Under the pieces are notes generated by a model, which saw nothing but the letters and a program-made list of their open reading frames with translations, was not told the DNA's origin and ran no database searches. Position numbers and translations under genes: made by a program. From IMG/VR virus record IMGVR_UViG_3300032516_000103, positions 1 through 32,715 of that record: a stretch of 32,715 nt of DNA; one strand, given 5' to 3'. Source of the stretch: a virus. Numbering within the stretch: position 1 is the first letter of the stretch; the number at the start of each line of letters is the position of its first letter. Below are positions 1 through 8,838 of this stretch, in pieces.

Positions 1-631
1 CTTTATAAGCTTTTTCAAGACGCTTAGATTGCACACGTGGAAGAGCAGATTGAACGTAATCAGTCGAATCACCACGTATACATTTTACGAATAGATAATA
101 TTTCGGATCGTTGTTGTATTCTTCAAGTGTGACTTCTTCATCAGTTGCAGGGGAAATAATCTTAACATTTGGATAACGAAGCAATTGTAACATATCACTA
201 TCACTGCTAATTAGTGTTACATTGTCATTGACGTGACTTTCACAAAATCCGGCAATTAGATCATCCGCCTCCATTTTCTCACCGGCAAGAGAAATGATTG
301 TTGAATGATTGGTGATCAATGCCTCAAATTCACGCACGTGTCCACAGAATAATTCATATTTGGATTGTTGTGCAGGAGACATGTCTTTGCGACGATTTCC
401 CTTGTAAGGCTTTTTTGAAATACACAAGTCACTAGCAGTATAATCTTTCCGCCAGCTGGAATGATCAAATGCCATAACCACACGATCAGGTTTGTGTTTA
501 CGAAAATATTTGTTCAGAGTCATCAATGCAGAATGTGTAGCAAGACCTGCAATGGTGGTATCAGTTTGATCTCGATGTGCAAAGAACGTGCGATATAGCA
601 TGTTCGAAATATCAAATACTAGGTATTTCAT
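1..631 (-). CDS. 5'-3' exonuclease (T4 RNase H / FEN-like), C-terminus beyond window
   Basis: The first 210 residues are present; the 3' end runs off the left edge of the window. The metal-binding pattern of FEN/5'-3' exonucleases is visible: an N-terminal Asp in VFDISNMLYR (D7), AFDHSSWRKDY (D56) followed by the basic arch YKGNRR, EADDLI (E121, D123, D124), SSDSDMLQL (D144, D146), and GDSTDY (about 187-192) where the family has GDSSDN. In T4 this enzyme removes RNA primers and flaps during lagging-strand synthesis, which fits its place in a replication block. The start ATG at 631 follows AAGAGAG at good spacing. The gene lies 22 bases after the preceding coiled-coil gene on the same strand. 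The family call is firm; equivalence to T4 rnh is inferred. Confidence 0.88.
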   Translation of the reverse strand, partial: MKYLVFDISNMLYRTFFAHRDQTDTTIAGLATHSALMTLNKYFRKHKPDRVVMAFDHSSWRKDYTASDLCISKKPYKGNRRKDMSPAQQSKYELFCGHVREFEALITNHSTIISLAGEKMEADDLIAGFCESHVNDNVTLISSDSDMLQLLRYPNVKIISPATDEEVTLEEYNNDPKYYLFVKCIRGDSTDYVQSALPRVQSKRLEKAYK

Positions 632-653
632 ATGATCTCTCTTATTTGGAGAC

Positions 654-1097
654 TTACTCAAAATCGGCAATTTTGCCCTTTGAGGATGATTGTTCTGTCA
701 CAGCTGCTTCAAGTTTTGCTACAAGGTCTTCATACAAAAATCCAATGTATTTGCGAATTGTATCTTCGTCAGTAGTACCAGTAATTCCATTGTCTTTGAG
801 ATATTGAATCATAGCATCGTTCCAATCCAAACCCAAAGCAATGCCTTTGACAGGGTCATAGCTTTCGCTCGCAATTTCGATCCAAGGATCACTTGCGTTA
901 TATCGATCCTTACGCTTTTGATGTTCTTCTACGAGAGAGTTGTGGGTTTCACGAAGAACTTTCATCTCTTCTTCAAGAGTTGTCTTTTCTTGTTGTAATC
1001 GTTGTTTTTCCGCGTCCTGGCTGTCCAGACGGTTGCCAATTATCGTTAACTGCTCTTCAACTGTTGGACCTTTGGGTGTTTTTTTAAACCAAGTCAT
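654..1097 (-). CDS. Hypothetical protein with N-terminal coiled coil
   Basis: 147 residues. After a short basic start (MTWFKKTPKGP), residues about 13-65 are rich in Gln, Glu, Lys and Leu and look like a coiled coil. The C-terminal part holds a compact segment, SYDPVKGIALGLDWNDAMIQ, followed by Asp/Glu-rich helices. Its start codon overlaps the clamp stop codon (TAATG), so the two are probably translationally coupled. I do not recognise a family. Its position between clamp and exonuclease suggests a replication-associated accessory protein, but that is only guilt by association. Confidence 0.7.
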   Translation of the reverse strand: MTWFKKTPKGPTVEEQLTIIGNRLDSQDAEKQRLQQEKTTLEEEMKVLRETHNSLVEEHQKRKDRYNASDPWIEIASESYDPVKGIALGLDWNDAMIQYLKDNGITGTTDEDTIRKYIGFLYEDLVAKLEAAVTEQSSSKGKIADFE

Positions 1098-1816
1098 TAT
1101 GTTCTCGGTGGAATGTAAAAGTCTAAACTATTAACTGTGACTTTCAGAATTCCTTTCCGCTCCGTTAGATAAATGTGTCCCTCTGGATTCTGTTTAAGCA
1201 GAATAAGAAGATTCTTAATGGGGTATGTATGTGCGAAATTTACAGGAGAACCATCTTCACTACGAACGTCATTTTTGGTGGCGAATTCACATGTGAACAT
1301 GTCTCGATTTACTGCATCTTCCATCTTAAAGGTAACTCCATCAGGAGTTCCAACAAATTCAACATCTTCCGTTTTCATAGCAGATGCACCACGAACCATC
1401 AACAGAACTGCTTCAGCATTCATGTGTATACGATATTTGACAGGATCGTTCATTTGTTTTGGAGTAGCATCTTGAAGCGTTGCAGGATTTGCTGCCCGAT
1501 AATCTAACTTTACACCCTTGCCCTTGAATGTTAATGCACGTGCAAATCCGGCTTTATCGTCAGTAATAACTTCAACCTCAACATTTTCACATCCCTTAGC
1601 AATGTCGTAGCGTGACAGTAATACATCTGTTCGATTCAATCCAATAGAACCGAAATCAAAATCAGGAACACCGTCTTGTTGGAAGATTACAATCGTACGA
1701 GCTTCATCAGCACCACGAACTTTATTGGGTTCGATAATGATGCGATCAATTTTAACGAGTGATGCCGTCTGAACGACATTGAGAATATATGCGAGGGATT
1801 GTGGCGAGAGCTTCAA
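1097..1816 (-). CDS. DNA polymerase sliding clamp, T4 gp45-like
   Basis: About 239 residues, close to T4 gp45 (228). The open frame reaches a TTG at 1840, but a strong AAGGAG at 1823-1828 sits inside that extension, six bases before the TTG at 1816. Starting there gives MKLSPQSLAYIL, resembling the gp45 N-terminus (MKLS...). Residues in the middle (AANPATLQDATP, then KYRIHMNAEAVLLMVRGA) match the gp45 layout of a D/N-P-x-T linker followed by the second clamp-domain helix. The clamp would ring DNA and tether the polymerase, and in T4 it also activates late transcription. The family call rests on length, N-terminus, layout and neighbours, not on a diagnostic motif. Confidence 0.68.
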   Translation of the reverse strand: MKLSPQSLAYILNVVQTASLVKIDRIIIEPNKVRGADEARTIVIFQQDGVPDFDFGSIGLNRTDVLLSRYDIAKGCENVEVEVITDDKAGFARALTFKGKGVKLDYRAANPATLQDATPKQMNDPVKYRIHMNAEAVLLMVRGASAMKTEDVEFVGTPDGVTFKMEDAVNRDMFTCEFATKNDVRSEDGSPVNFAHTYPIKNLLILLKQNPEGHIYLTERKGILKVTVNSLDFYIPPRT

Positions 1817-1840
1817 TTTGAACTCCTTATTATTGTTCAA

Positions 1841-2284
1841 TCAATTATTGTCCGTTGTTTTCTCCTTAGTATCAACATCTAACAATACAATCAGATCCTC
1901 AACACTGGTGGGAGTATCCATTGGTGTTCCATCTTTCTGCAGCTCATACACTTGGGCTAGACCGGATTGATTTAACCAAACAGCAACGATATGTCGGTGA
2001 CAAAAATCACCCACCTTTTCATAACACAGCATTGTTGCACCCTCTTTAAGGTTATCAATAACCGTTCGAGGAGTCAGATTGCGTTCTTTCAGCAAACGTC
2101 CAAACCATTCTGTATATCCGTATGCATCAATTTTTCCTTCTTTGTAGGCACGAAGTAGTTCCCAAGATGGGGCAAGTGTTAATGTTGCATCACCTTTATA
2201 AAAGAACGGAGCTTTTGCACTTATCGAAATTGCACCGGGACGTTTACCGGATCGAGCGTAGTAAGATGTATACAACGTTTTCAT
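1841..2284 (-). CDS. DUF488 family protein
   Basis: 147 residues. The pattern is typical of DUF488: YTSYYA near the start, GAISISAKAP, a LAPSWELL segment, a helix with YGYTEWFGRLL, and the conserved LCYEKVGDFCHRHIVAVWL near residue 85-105. The Cys/His cluster (CYEK...FCHRH) is the family hallmark. DUF488 members occur in many bacteria and phages and their biochemical role is not settled. ATG overlaps the stop of the D,D-peptidase gene (ATGA), so the genes are co-translated. Function unknown. Confidence 0.75.
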   Translation of the reverse strand: MKTLYTSYYARSGKRPGAISISAKAPFFYKGDATLTLAPSWELLRAYKEGKIDAYGYTEWFGRLLKERNLTPRTVIDNLKEGATMLCYEKVGDFCHRHIVAVWLNQSGLAQVYELQKDGTPMDTPTSVEDLIVLLDVDTKEKTTDNN

Positions 2285-3339
2285 ACGCGACGTCTTTTGT
2301 GCCTATGTTTCTGAATAGTTTGAACAGGAATTTCACCAGTCTCTACATACCGTTTAATACGAATAGCATCATCAGCTCTTTGATCATTATTGACCGTATT
2401 GAGTAGAATGATCATAATCTTTGTGGCGCCGGCTTGTGCCATCATTGCGACACAGTGGCCAGCATCTTTAATGTATCCTGTTTTCTGTAGTATAATGTCC
2501 CAAGTTCCGATACGAACGAGTCGGTTTGTAGATTTGAAATCAACCAGTTTTGGTTTGCGATGTTTCTTGTTGTACACAGAGAGTGCAAATGACGGAGAAG
2601 TACTAAAGTCACGAATCATCACATAATCACTTGCATGACGAAGTAGGATTGCCAAATCTGTAGCAGTAGATACGTTTTCTCTGTACAAACCAGTTGGATC
2701 GACGTAATGAGTATCATCCATTCCAAGCATTTGTGCTTTGGCGTTCATTGCTGCAACGAACGCCTCCAACCCACCAGGATAGGACCGACCGAGTGCATAG
2801 GCAGCACGATTGTTGGAGTTCATAAGAGCAAGGTGAAGTACTTCTGCTCGAGTTAGCTTCAATCCAACATAAAGGCAAGATCGCCCACAGTTTGCTTGCT
2901 TTCGTCCATGTTTAATTACAGTGGTTTCGACAACTTCTTCCTGCGTAATTGTGATTTCTTCGTCAAGAGAGAGGTTTGCATCTAGAATGACAACTGCACT
3001 CATTAGTTTTGTGATTGATGCAATGGAACGAATTTCAGTACTATTTTTATCGTAGAGTACTTCACCGGTATTGGCATCGAGTACGAGCGCGGCTTGGGCA
3101 TGAAGTTTGAATGGAATCTTGGCTTGTCCCGTGTTAAACGGCCGTGACTTTTCGACTATAATAGGTTCAGTTACAACTTGTTCGTCTTGGATAATAGTAG
3201 ATTCAAACGGCCGGGGCTCTTCGACTGTAATAGGTTCAGTTACAACCAGTTCGTCCTGAACGATATCAAATTCAGCACGACTTTGAGTGTTTACAAAAAC
3301 ACCCAACATCGCAATAATAATCAGTTCATACCATTTCAT
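2281..3339 (-). CDS. Secreted D-alanyl-D-alanine peptidase (PBP7/S11-like)
   Basis: The three active-site motifs of S11 penicillin-binding proteins are present in order: SITK (about residue 108), SNN (about 175) and KTG in LQKTGYIKDAG (about 286). These enzymes cut the D-Ala-D-Ala peptide or DD-crosslinks of peptidoglycan in the periplasm. I chose ATG 3339 because AAGGGG (3346-3351) lies six bases upstream; it gives a signal peptide MKWYELIIIAMLGVF...SRA. Between signal and enzyme is a linker made of two 23-residue repeats. The C-terminus is strongly basic (KHRHKRRR). The gene directly follows DNA polymerase, whose stop lies in the same AAGGGG region. A host-like gene in a phage; it may help lysis or remodel the wall, which is inference. 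Confidence 0.86.
   Translation of the reverse strand: MKWYELIIIAMLGVFVNTQSRAEFDIVQDELVVTEPITVEEPRPFESTIIQDEQVVTEPIIVEKSRPFNTGQAKIPFKLHAQAALVLDANTGEVLYDKNSTEIRSIASITKLMSAVVILDANLSLDEEITITQEEVVETTVIKHGRKQANCGRSCLYVGLKLTRAEVLHLALMNSNNRAAYALGRSYPGGLEAFVAAMNAKAQMLGMDDTHYVDPTGLYRENVSTATDLAILLRHASDYVMIRDFSTSPSFALSVYNKKHRKPKLVDFKSTNRLVRIGTWDIILQKTGYIKDAGHCVAMMAQAGATKIMIILLNTVNNDQRADDAIRIKRYVETGEIPVQTIQKHRHKRRRV
3136..3273 (-). repeat. Tandem 69-bp duplication inside the D,D-peptidase gene
   Basis: Two adjacent 69-bp copies (3136-3204 and 3205-3273) encode the pattern I-x-Q-D-E-x-V-V-T-E-P-I-x-V-E-x-x-R-P-F twice, forming an acidic Pro/Thr/Val linker between signal peptide and enzyme domain. The copies differ at scattered bases, so the duplication is not brand new. 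Being in frame, it probably lengthens a flexible spacer. Confidence 0.9.
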
Positions 3340-3349
3340 GATCATCCCC

Positions 3350-6300
3350 TTAGAATCCAAAAACATTTTCAACCATCAAATCATGTCGTGTTGGAGGTCG
3401 CTTTCCAATTGCCTTGAGAATATTTTGCAATGGATTATCAATCAACCGCTCAATGTGAGCATCCAAATCAACTTCAAACTCAGTCAAAAACCATTGTGGA
3501 ACTACTTCAATATCTGTTGGTAACGCAATACTTTTAAATCTACCGTACGTTTGATTCAAATAGAAGACTTTAATCTTCATCCCCGACATGATCGGGGTAC
3601 TTTGTCGATCATCGTATTGTTTCAGTAGCAAATTATAATGAATTGCAGCAGCAACATGACCAGGCAATCGTACACTATCACCAAATCGTTTGTATTGATC
3701 TTGATAGTCTTCAATCCCTTGAATGCCCTTAGGCAATCCAATCAACATGATATCTTTCTTTGAAGCTGATCGCAGCGCATCTTTGTATTCCACGATCAAT
3801 TCTGCTACATTTTCCCAAGGTGTTCCTTTCAAGAACATCTCGATAAAATTGTTTAGTTTATCACCTACCGCCCGTGGCAGTGTGGTCTTCTTTGTATCAA
3901 GACCCATGACCTTCATACTATCCGATGGTTTACCCTCTTTGTCAACAACATGTAGTATGTATCGTTTTTTGTCAACAAAAATTCCTCTATCTGTTACGAG
4001 TTCTCGACCACATTTAACAAGATCATCAAAACCTGGATTGCACATGAACTGTTCTTGTACAAATGGTTTGTACGAGTTGTTGACTTCTAAGGCAACTCGA
4101 TCAGCAATCTTAACTGCATCAGCAACTGTGGTAGCATGTGTCATAAAATATGTGCTATCAGTGTTATGTACTAAGATTCCATTGGCAAAAAACATATGTG
4201 TGTCATCAACTTCTATATCGTAGACATACTGTTGATATATCGGCAAGGTTTCAACACGTTGACATTTCACGAATGATAGGTTGTGCTTGAGTGCTGCTTG
4301 CTTCCCCCCTCCATAAGTAACAGGACGTATTTTTCGTGGCTGTATAAAACCAATTGTTTCGAGAAATAGTTTCTCATTTTTAATATGTAACCGTGATGAA
4401 AATGTTCCAGATAAAACTCCTCGGAAAGAGTTTTCGGTATTTTCAGTGCACCATGTCGAAGAAATACCACAAAACAGAAGTAGTCGGTGTATGTCTCTTA
4501 TGTGTTGTTCATTTACACTTGTGATACCAATCCCACCTTGGTTGTTTGTCCATCCGTCAGCAGAAAAAAATCCACGTAGAAACAAAGCAATGTGTTGTGA
4601 GGTTTCCTTGAACATCCACGATGGAGTTGCTTTCTTATTGTCTGTATATAGATGCAGCCGAAGAAACTTTCGAAGCTGTGCTGAAGATATTTGCACATCG
4701 TGGCCATTTGGCTTGTTTGTCCAGGAAGAAATCCATCCAAGTCGACGTAGAGACTGTAAGAGGGTTGAACAAACAATATCAAGATCCTGTTTTCCGATCG
4801 ACAGAAGTGTTCCACCTGTTGATTGAGTATCGACATGTCCATCGCCCATAACATATCCCATCAGAATGAAAAGTTCGTCAGGAATGTTTTGTTGAATGAT
4901 TCCCTGATGTGGAATCATTGGCAAATAAAGCAACGATGAGTCTATATTCTGTGGGGTCACTTCTTTCAAGAAGTCATCGTCGTTCTTTCGCCGCTCCCGT
5001 GTGTTTTTATAGGCAATCAGAGAATGATCTTCCGTCACATCAACATATTGACGATTGGTAATCCATACACGATACATCTGTTTAGCGACCTGGTGTCGTA
5101 CTACATATTTGATTGGACGGAACGTCGTCTCACGAGTTCGTGGATCATATGTTAAAGTCTGATGTTGTACTTCGGTACAATATTGTTTATCGCCTATCAC
5201 GTCATTGATTTTAGTGAACAAGGTTTCAATTGTCTTGGGACCCTGGTCAGTTTCTATGATTGTGTCACCTGCAACTGAATCACCATAAATCACTGACTCA
5301 CACATGAACTTTCCATTAAACTTTGGACCAAACAACGCTAATTCAGGAGGAACACCAGCATCTTGAGTATCTTTAATTGTTTCATATTGTGGAAAATCAA
5401 CATTGTATTCACCATCAAGGAATTCGGCAACCTTGCGACACTGATGACGAAGAATCATTCGACCAGTTGCAGTTACACTCTCACCCATTCGTAAATCAAA
5501 GAACCGGAAATTAATGTTTGTTAAAGCACCGTAAGTGGAATTCAATTTAATCTTGTATACGTATTGTAAACGATCGTAATAATTTGCTGTTTCTTTATCA
5601 CCTTTTGTAATAGCACCTCGCATCAACTTTTGATATTCTTTTCGTTGTTTATACCAATTTGCAAGAATAGCCGGAATAATCCCTTGTTGATTTTGATCAA
5701 ATACTGTTCCATAGCCTGAAAGTGACCATTTTTTATCCCTCAACCATTGAGGCCACTCACTTGCTTCTTTCGTTATTGTTTCACCAGTTTCAAGGCGCAA
5801 CGTAAGCATTGTAAATGATTTCTGAAATATTTCCGTCACGGCTGTAGCAAATTCATCAAATTGCCCTCGTAACGTTTCAGGAGAGATATTAATGGATTGA
5901 ATTGCCGTTGGATACAGTGAGTTAATGTCGATAGATCCTGTGAATTCTTGCATTGAAACTTGTGGATAGAGAACTAAAGCACCGTCAATAGGACGATCTT
6001 CATCGGAAGAATTACCATTTGGAACAATTTGATGGAGCACATGATGGCAATAATTGATGATTGATTGTTCAACTAGTTTGAGCGTTCCTGACACGTGTTT
6101 AAACAATCCCGTTGAAATATGATACATCTGGTTGGCAAGTTCAACATAGCCGAGAGTTTGTTCAAAGCCGTGTAAGATTTCAGTATCTCGAATGTTGTAT
6201 CGAACAAAGAATGGAAAGTTGTTTCTATATAGATCGTGCAGGTTGCCCTGGTATTCTAACTTGGGTAGATTAAGACCAACTTCTTGTTCAATTGATGATA

Positions 6301-7165
6301 GTTTATATGAAGCTTTTTCACCTGGTTCATATTTTTTATACAAATCCATGTAATCGGTACGAACCCGTCCAGCAAATTCAATTGTTGTACCAATGATTTT
6401 TGCAGATCCGTCTTTATTTCGAATTTTTCGCGAATATACAGGACGAAACCAAGGAAGTTTTTTTACTTCTGGAAAATCAAGACGAGTTAACGCTCTCTTA
6501 CCTAAACGTTTTTCAACACGCCTTCCAACATACGGAGTGTCAAACATATCACTATTCCAACCACAAATTACATCGCTATCTTCAATTTCAGTAAGGAAGT
6601 TATCAAGCAATTCTGCTTCGGTTCGACACAATACAACCTTTATGTTATATTCATCGGGAATTGGAGCTTCTGGAACAGCAATATTCATTTCAGCAATTAA
6701 ACGTTCTTCTGTCCAGCCATCTTCAGGAGGAATAGCAAAAACAACCAATTGTTTTGACCACTCGTGAAATAGTGAAACGGAATTGATTTCTGCGTACGGA
6801 TTGTCAATTGACGAGAATCCAATTGCTGGATCGTAATTTACCTCAATATCGAAGAATGTGATATGAAGTTTCGGAGCTGGTTTTCCAAAGTAAACTTGAG
6901 ATAAAATACGAAAATGTGGCTCAATGTCTATCTCATATAAGGTAAAGCCTTCAGCTTTGCACCGATCCTTTTTAGATACAAAATCTCTCTCACTGGTACA
7001 AATAATTGGTGTAACAGAATCACCGTAAATTGTCTTATGTTTTCCGTCAGGATCATCAACATAAAACATATACGGAGCCGAGTAGGGTATTGCCTGACGC
7101 CCATGCTCATCACGCTCCCAGACGATGACATCATCATTAATTGTTGTAGCTGAAATATAACTCAT
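3350..7165 (-). CDS. DNA polymerase family B (T4 gp43-like) with intein
   Basis: 1271 residues encoding the replicative polymerase precursor. Exonuclease motifs: FFDIEVNYD (about 104-112), CGWNSDMFDTPYV (about 201), YNIRDTEILH (about 323). Polymerase motifs: A, SIDINSLYPT (411-420); B, KIKLNSTYGALTN (about 538-550); C, YGD at 627-629 joined to TDST at 1002-1005. Residues 630-1001 are an intein; removing it leaves 899 residues, almost exactly the size of T4 gp43. The C-terminus MVENVFGF could be a clamp-binding tail like that of gp43. ATG 7165 follows TAGGAG, and a sigma70-type promoter lies just upstream. Activity requires splicing, because motif C is split by the intein. Confidence 0.97.
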   Translation of the reverse strand: MSYISATTINDDVIVWERDEHGRQAIPYSAPYMFYVDDPDGKHKTIYGDSVTPIICTSERDFVSKKDRCKAEGFTLYEIDIEPHFRILSQVYFGKPAPKLHITFFDIEVNYDPAIGFSSIDNPYAEINSVSLFHEWSKQLVVFAIPPEDGWTEERLIAEMNIAVPEAPIPDEYNIKVVLCRTEAELLDNFLTEIEDSDVICGWNSDMFDTPYVGRRVEKRLGKRALTRLDFPEVKKLPWFRPVYSRKIRNKDGSAKIIGTTIEFAGRVRTDYMDLYKKYEPGEKASYKLSSIEQEVGLNLPKLEYQGNLHDLYRNNFPFFVRYNIRDTEILHGFEQTLGYVELANQMYHISTGLFKHVSGTLKLVEQSIINYCHHVLHQIVPNGNSSDEDRPIDGALVLYPQVSMQEFTGSIDINSLYPTAIQSINISPETLRGQFDEFATAVTEIFQKSFTMLTLRLETGETITKEASEWPQWLRDKKWSLSGYGTVFDQNQQGIIPAILANWYKQRKEYQKLMRGAITKGDKETANYYDRLQYVYKIKLNSTYGALTNINFRFFDLRMGESVTATGRMILRHQCRKVAEFLDGEYNVDFPQYETIKDTQDAGVPPELALFGPKFNGKFMCESVIYGDSVAGDTIIETDQGPKTIETLFTKINDVIGDKQYCTEVQHQTLTYDPRTRETTFRPIKYVVRHQVAKQMYRVWITNRQYVDVTEDHSLIAYKNTRERRKNDDDFLKEVTPQNIDSSLLYLPMIPHQGIIQQNIPDELFILMGYVMGDGHVDTQSTGGTLLSIGKQDLDIVCSTLLQSLRRLGWISSWTNKPNGHDVQISSAQLRKFLRLHLYTDNKKATPSWMFKETSQHIALFLRGFFSADGWTNNQGGIGITSVNEQHIRDIHRLLLFCGISSTWCTENTENSFRGVLSGTFSSRLHIKNEKLFLETIGFIQPRKIRPVTYGGGKQAALKHNLSFVKCQRVETLPIYQQYVYDIEVDDTHMFFANGILVHNTDSTYFMTHATTVADAVKIADRVALEVNNSYKPFVQEQFMCNPGFDDLVKCGRELVTDRGIFVDKKRYILHVVDKEGKPSDSMKVMGLDTKKTTLPRAVGDKLNNFIEMFLKGTPWENVAELIVEYKDALRSASKKDIMLIGLPKGIQGIEDYQDQYKRFGDSVRLPGHVAAAIHYNLLLKQYDDRQSTPIMSGMKIKVFYLNQTYGRFKSIALPTDIEVVPQWFLTEFEVDLDAHIERLIDNPLQNILKAIGKRPPTRHDLMVENVFGF
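4163..5278 (-). mobile_element. Intein with LAGLIDADG endonuclease in DNA polymerase motif C
   Basis: 372 residues, polymerase residues 630-1001. It begins with Ser (SVAGDTIIET), ends with VHN, and the next extein residue is Thr, giving YGD/TDS after splicing. Splicing block B is visible as TEDHSLIAY (about 711-719), and the C-terminal block as VYDIEVDDTHMFFANGILVHN, split here as VYDIEVDDTH then MFFANGILVHN. Two LAGLIDADG helices are recognisable: FILMGYVMGDG (about 766-776) and LFLRGFFSADG (about 861-871). Ser1, the terminal His-Asn and +1 Thr suggest it is splicing-competent. YGD/TDS is the same insertion point used by archaeal and giant-virus polymerase inteins (pol-c). Confidence 0.93.
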
Positions 7166-7187
7166 GTAGTGCTCCTAGAATAGTATG

Positions 7188-7216
7188 ATTATAGCAGAGT
7201 CTTCAATAAACAGCAA
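7188..7216 (-). promoter_or_regulatory. Sigma70-type promoter for DNA polymerase
   Basis: On the minus strand TTGCTG (7211-7216) is followed after exactly 17 bases by TATAAT (7188-7193), a perfect -10. The predicted start lies just upstream of the polymerase Shine-Dalgarno, giving a short leader. It indicates early expression by unmodified host polymerase. Confidence 0.75.
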
Positions 7217-7232
7217 CATTGTACCCCTCTCG

Positions 7233-7240
7233 AATAAATA
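7233..7240 (+). promoter_or_regulatory. Candidate late promoter for tail-fibre gene
   Basis: AATAAATA, one base from the T4 late octamer TATAAATA at position 1, lies about 43 bases before the tail-fibre start and divergent from the early polymerase promoter. The other late-type octamers in the window are CATAAATA or TATAAATA in the same position relative to virion-type genes. Confidence 0.5.
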
Positions 7241-7283
7241 GTCATGCACAGTCTAACTGCGAATCTATTCAAGGAGAAACCCT

Positions 7284-8783
7284 ATGTCAAACTCTGTTCC
7301 ACTTCCTGGTGAAGCGGACAAGGAAATTGGTGCTGGTTTTGCACCATTAACTGTTACTGCTCAAGACATTCCAAATCTGACAGTAAAGATCCGAGCTGGA
7401 TCTTTTTGGAATGCTGATGATGCTGTTGTTCAATATCCAGGCGGTAATTCTCCGTCAGTTCCACCACCTAGCTCACTTTTTCGCTGGACAGTTGTATCAT
7501 TATCGAGCGCCGGTTCTGTAGTCTTTACACACGGTACTGCATCAGCCGCTCCATCGATCCCAGCTGTGGCAGCAGGGTTGCTACCATTAGCAGCTATCTA
7601 CATGGGTTCTACGACGACGCAAATTACAAGTGTACTGATTCAGGATGTTCGTCCATTGTACGATGTAGTTGATACTGTTCCTAATTTAGCAGCTGAGCTT
7701 GCTGATCGTCCAACCTTCGCAGATGTTGCAAATGATTTGGCACTGAAAGCTGATATTGATGGTACACCAAGTTCAGTTTTCTATTTGAATAAGGGTGCTG
7801 TTACACCAGCCAATGCAAATTTACTGGTTGATCGTTCTGCTTTGCCTGATGTTTCAATTCGTTGGAATGAAGGAACAATGACATGGCAATTCACAAACAA
7901 TGGTGTTACATTTGTTGATATTGCTTCAGTTTCTGGCACATTCATGGATCTCGTTGCATCGCCAACCGTTGGCCATGTTCTAACGGTAGATGCTCTTGGC
8001 CAAGCAATTGATAGCGGTACTTTGCTTTCAGCTCTGGCAACTACGTCGAGTGTTACCTCAAGTTTGGCATTGAAAGCTGATAAGGTTATTGCTGCAGTTA
8101 ATGGCGATCTTGCAAGCTTGAATGCATCTGGTAATTTGGTTGATAGTGGTATTCTTGCATCATCCCTCACAGGACTTGCTCATTTAGCAGGTGTAGAAAC
8201 ATTCACAGGTGCAAAGACATTCACAAGCAATGTTACAGTTGCTACTGGTCCAGTTGCTAATCCATCGTTAATTGCTGGTGTATTTGGTGGTACAGACATG
8301 GGTATTGAAGTTACTCGTGCTGCACTTCCAGCAAATCCAGCCATCGTCAAGTGGGATGAAGCATCTGGTACATGGCAAGTTGGTATCGTTGGTGTTTCCG
8401 TAGATACAATTCTTACAAATGTTGTGTTGTCTGATTATGTCAAGGCAGATGGTACAGTTCCAATGACTGGTGCACTACAGCTTGCTGCAGGTACAGCTGC
8501 TGCACCATCACTAACATTTAGTGGTGCAACAAACAAAGGCATGTATGACAGTGGGTTGAACGAGTTGAGTTTTGCAACGAATGGTACATCAGCTGTTGTT
8601 GTAGATGATACGCTCGCAACATTCAGCCGTATCCCTGTTCTACCACAACATTTGGTTGGATCACTACCAACTGGTGTACCTGGCGGCATGATTTATGTAA
8701 CAGACGCAACACCAGATCCAGCTATGTGTTTTTACAACGGAACAGACTGGATCGATGTTGTTACAGGTGTGGCAGTAGTTTAA
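7284..8783 (+). CDS. Tail-fibre-like virion protein
   Basis: 499 residues, rich in Ala, Val, Thr, Gly and Ser and low in Cys and charged residues. The N-terminal part has a domain ending near VLIQDVRPLYD, typical of phage fibre/baseplate attachment regions. The middle holds repeated short units of the form L-x-x-G-x-x-x-D-S-G (QAIDSGTLL, GNLVDSGILA) and the phrase VETFTGAKTFTSNVTV seen in many fibre proteins. It ends with GMIYVTDATPDPAMCFYNGTDW, a common fibre C-terminal module. AAGGAG precedes ATG 7284, a late-type promoter lies upstream and a strong terminator follows. Host adsorption is the likely role; I do not see an obvious chaperone domain. The type of fibre (long, short, whisker) cannot be decided. 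Confidence 0.78.
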   Translation: MSNSVPLPGEADKEIGAGFAPLTVTAQDIPNLTVKIRAGSFWNADDAVVQYPGGNSPSVPPPSSLFRWTVVSLSSAGSVVFTHGTASAAPSIPAVAAGLLPLAAIYMGSTTTQITSVLIQDVRPLYDVVDTVPNLAAELADRPTFADVANDLALKADIDGTPSSVFYLNKGAVTPANANLLVDRSALPDVSIRWNEGTMTWQFTNNGVTFVDIASVSGTFMDLVASPTVGHVLTVDALGQAIDSGTLLSALATTSSVTSSLALKADKVIAAVNGDLASLNASGNLVDSGILASSLTGLAHLAGVETFTGAKTFTSNVTVATGPVANPSLIAGVFGGTDMGIEVTRAALPANPAIVKWDEASGTWQVGIVGVSVDTILTNVVLSDYVKADGTVPMTGALQLAAGTAAAPSLTFSGATNKGMYDSGLNELSFATNGTSAVVVDDTLATFSRIPVLPQHLVGSLPTGVPGGMIYVTDATPDPAMCFYNGTDWIDVVTGVAVV

Positions 8784-8808
8784 TCGTAGCACGATTTTGT
8801 TCGGATGA

Positions 8809-8838
8809 AAAAAGAGCCACCAATTGGTGGCTCTTTTT
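8809..8838. terminator. Bidirectional intrinsic terminator
   Basis: Perfect hairpin GAGCCACC / AATT loop / GGTGGCTC (8814-8833) flanked by A6 on the left and T5 on the right. It works in both directions and sits between the convergent tail-fibre gene and the DsbA-like gene, whose stop codon lies in the T-tract. Confidence 0.95.

Noticed and set aside
577-1134. Plus-strand open frames opposite the exonuclease and coiled-coil genes
   Set aside because: Antisense shadows with Cys/Phe/Ser-rich translations and no ribosome sites.
4267-4854. Open frames on both strands inside the polymerase intein
   Set aside because: They lack ribosome sites and known motifs and are shadows of the well-supported intein frame.
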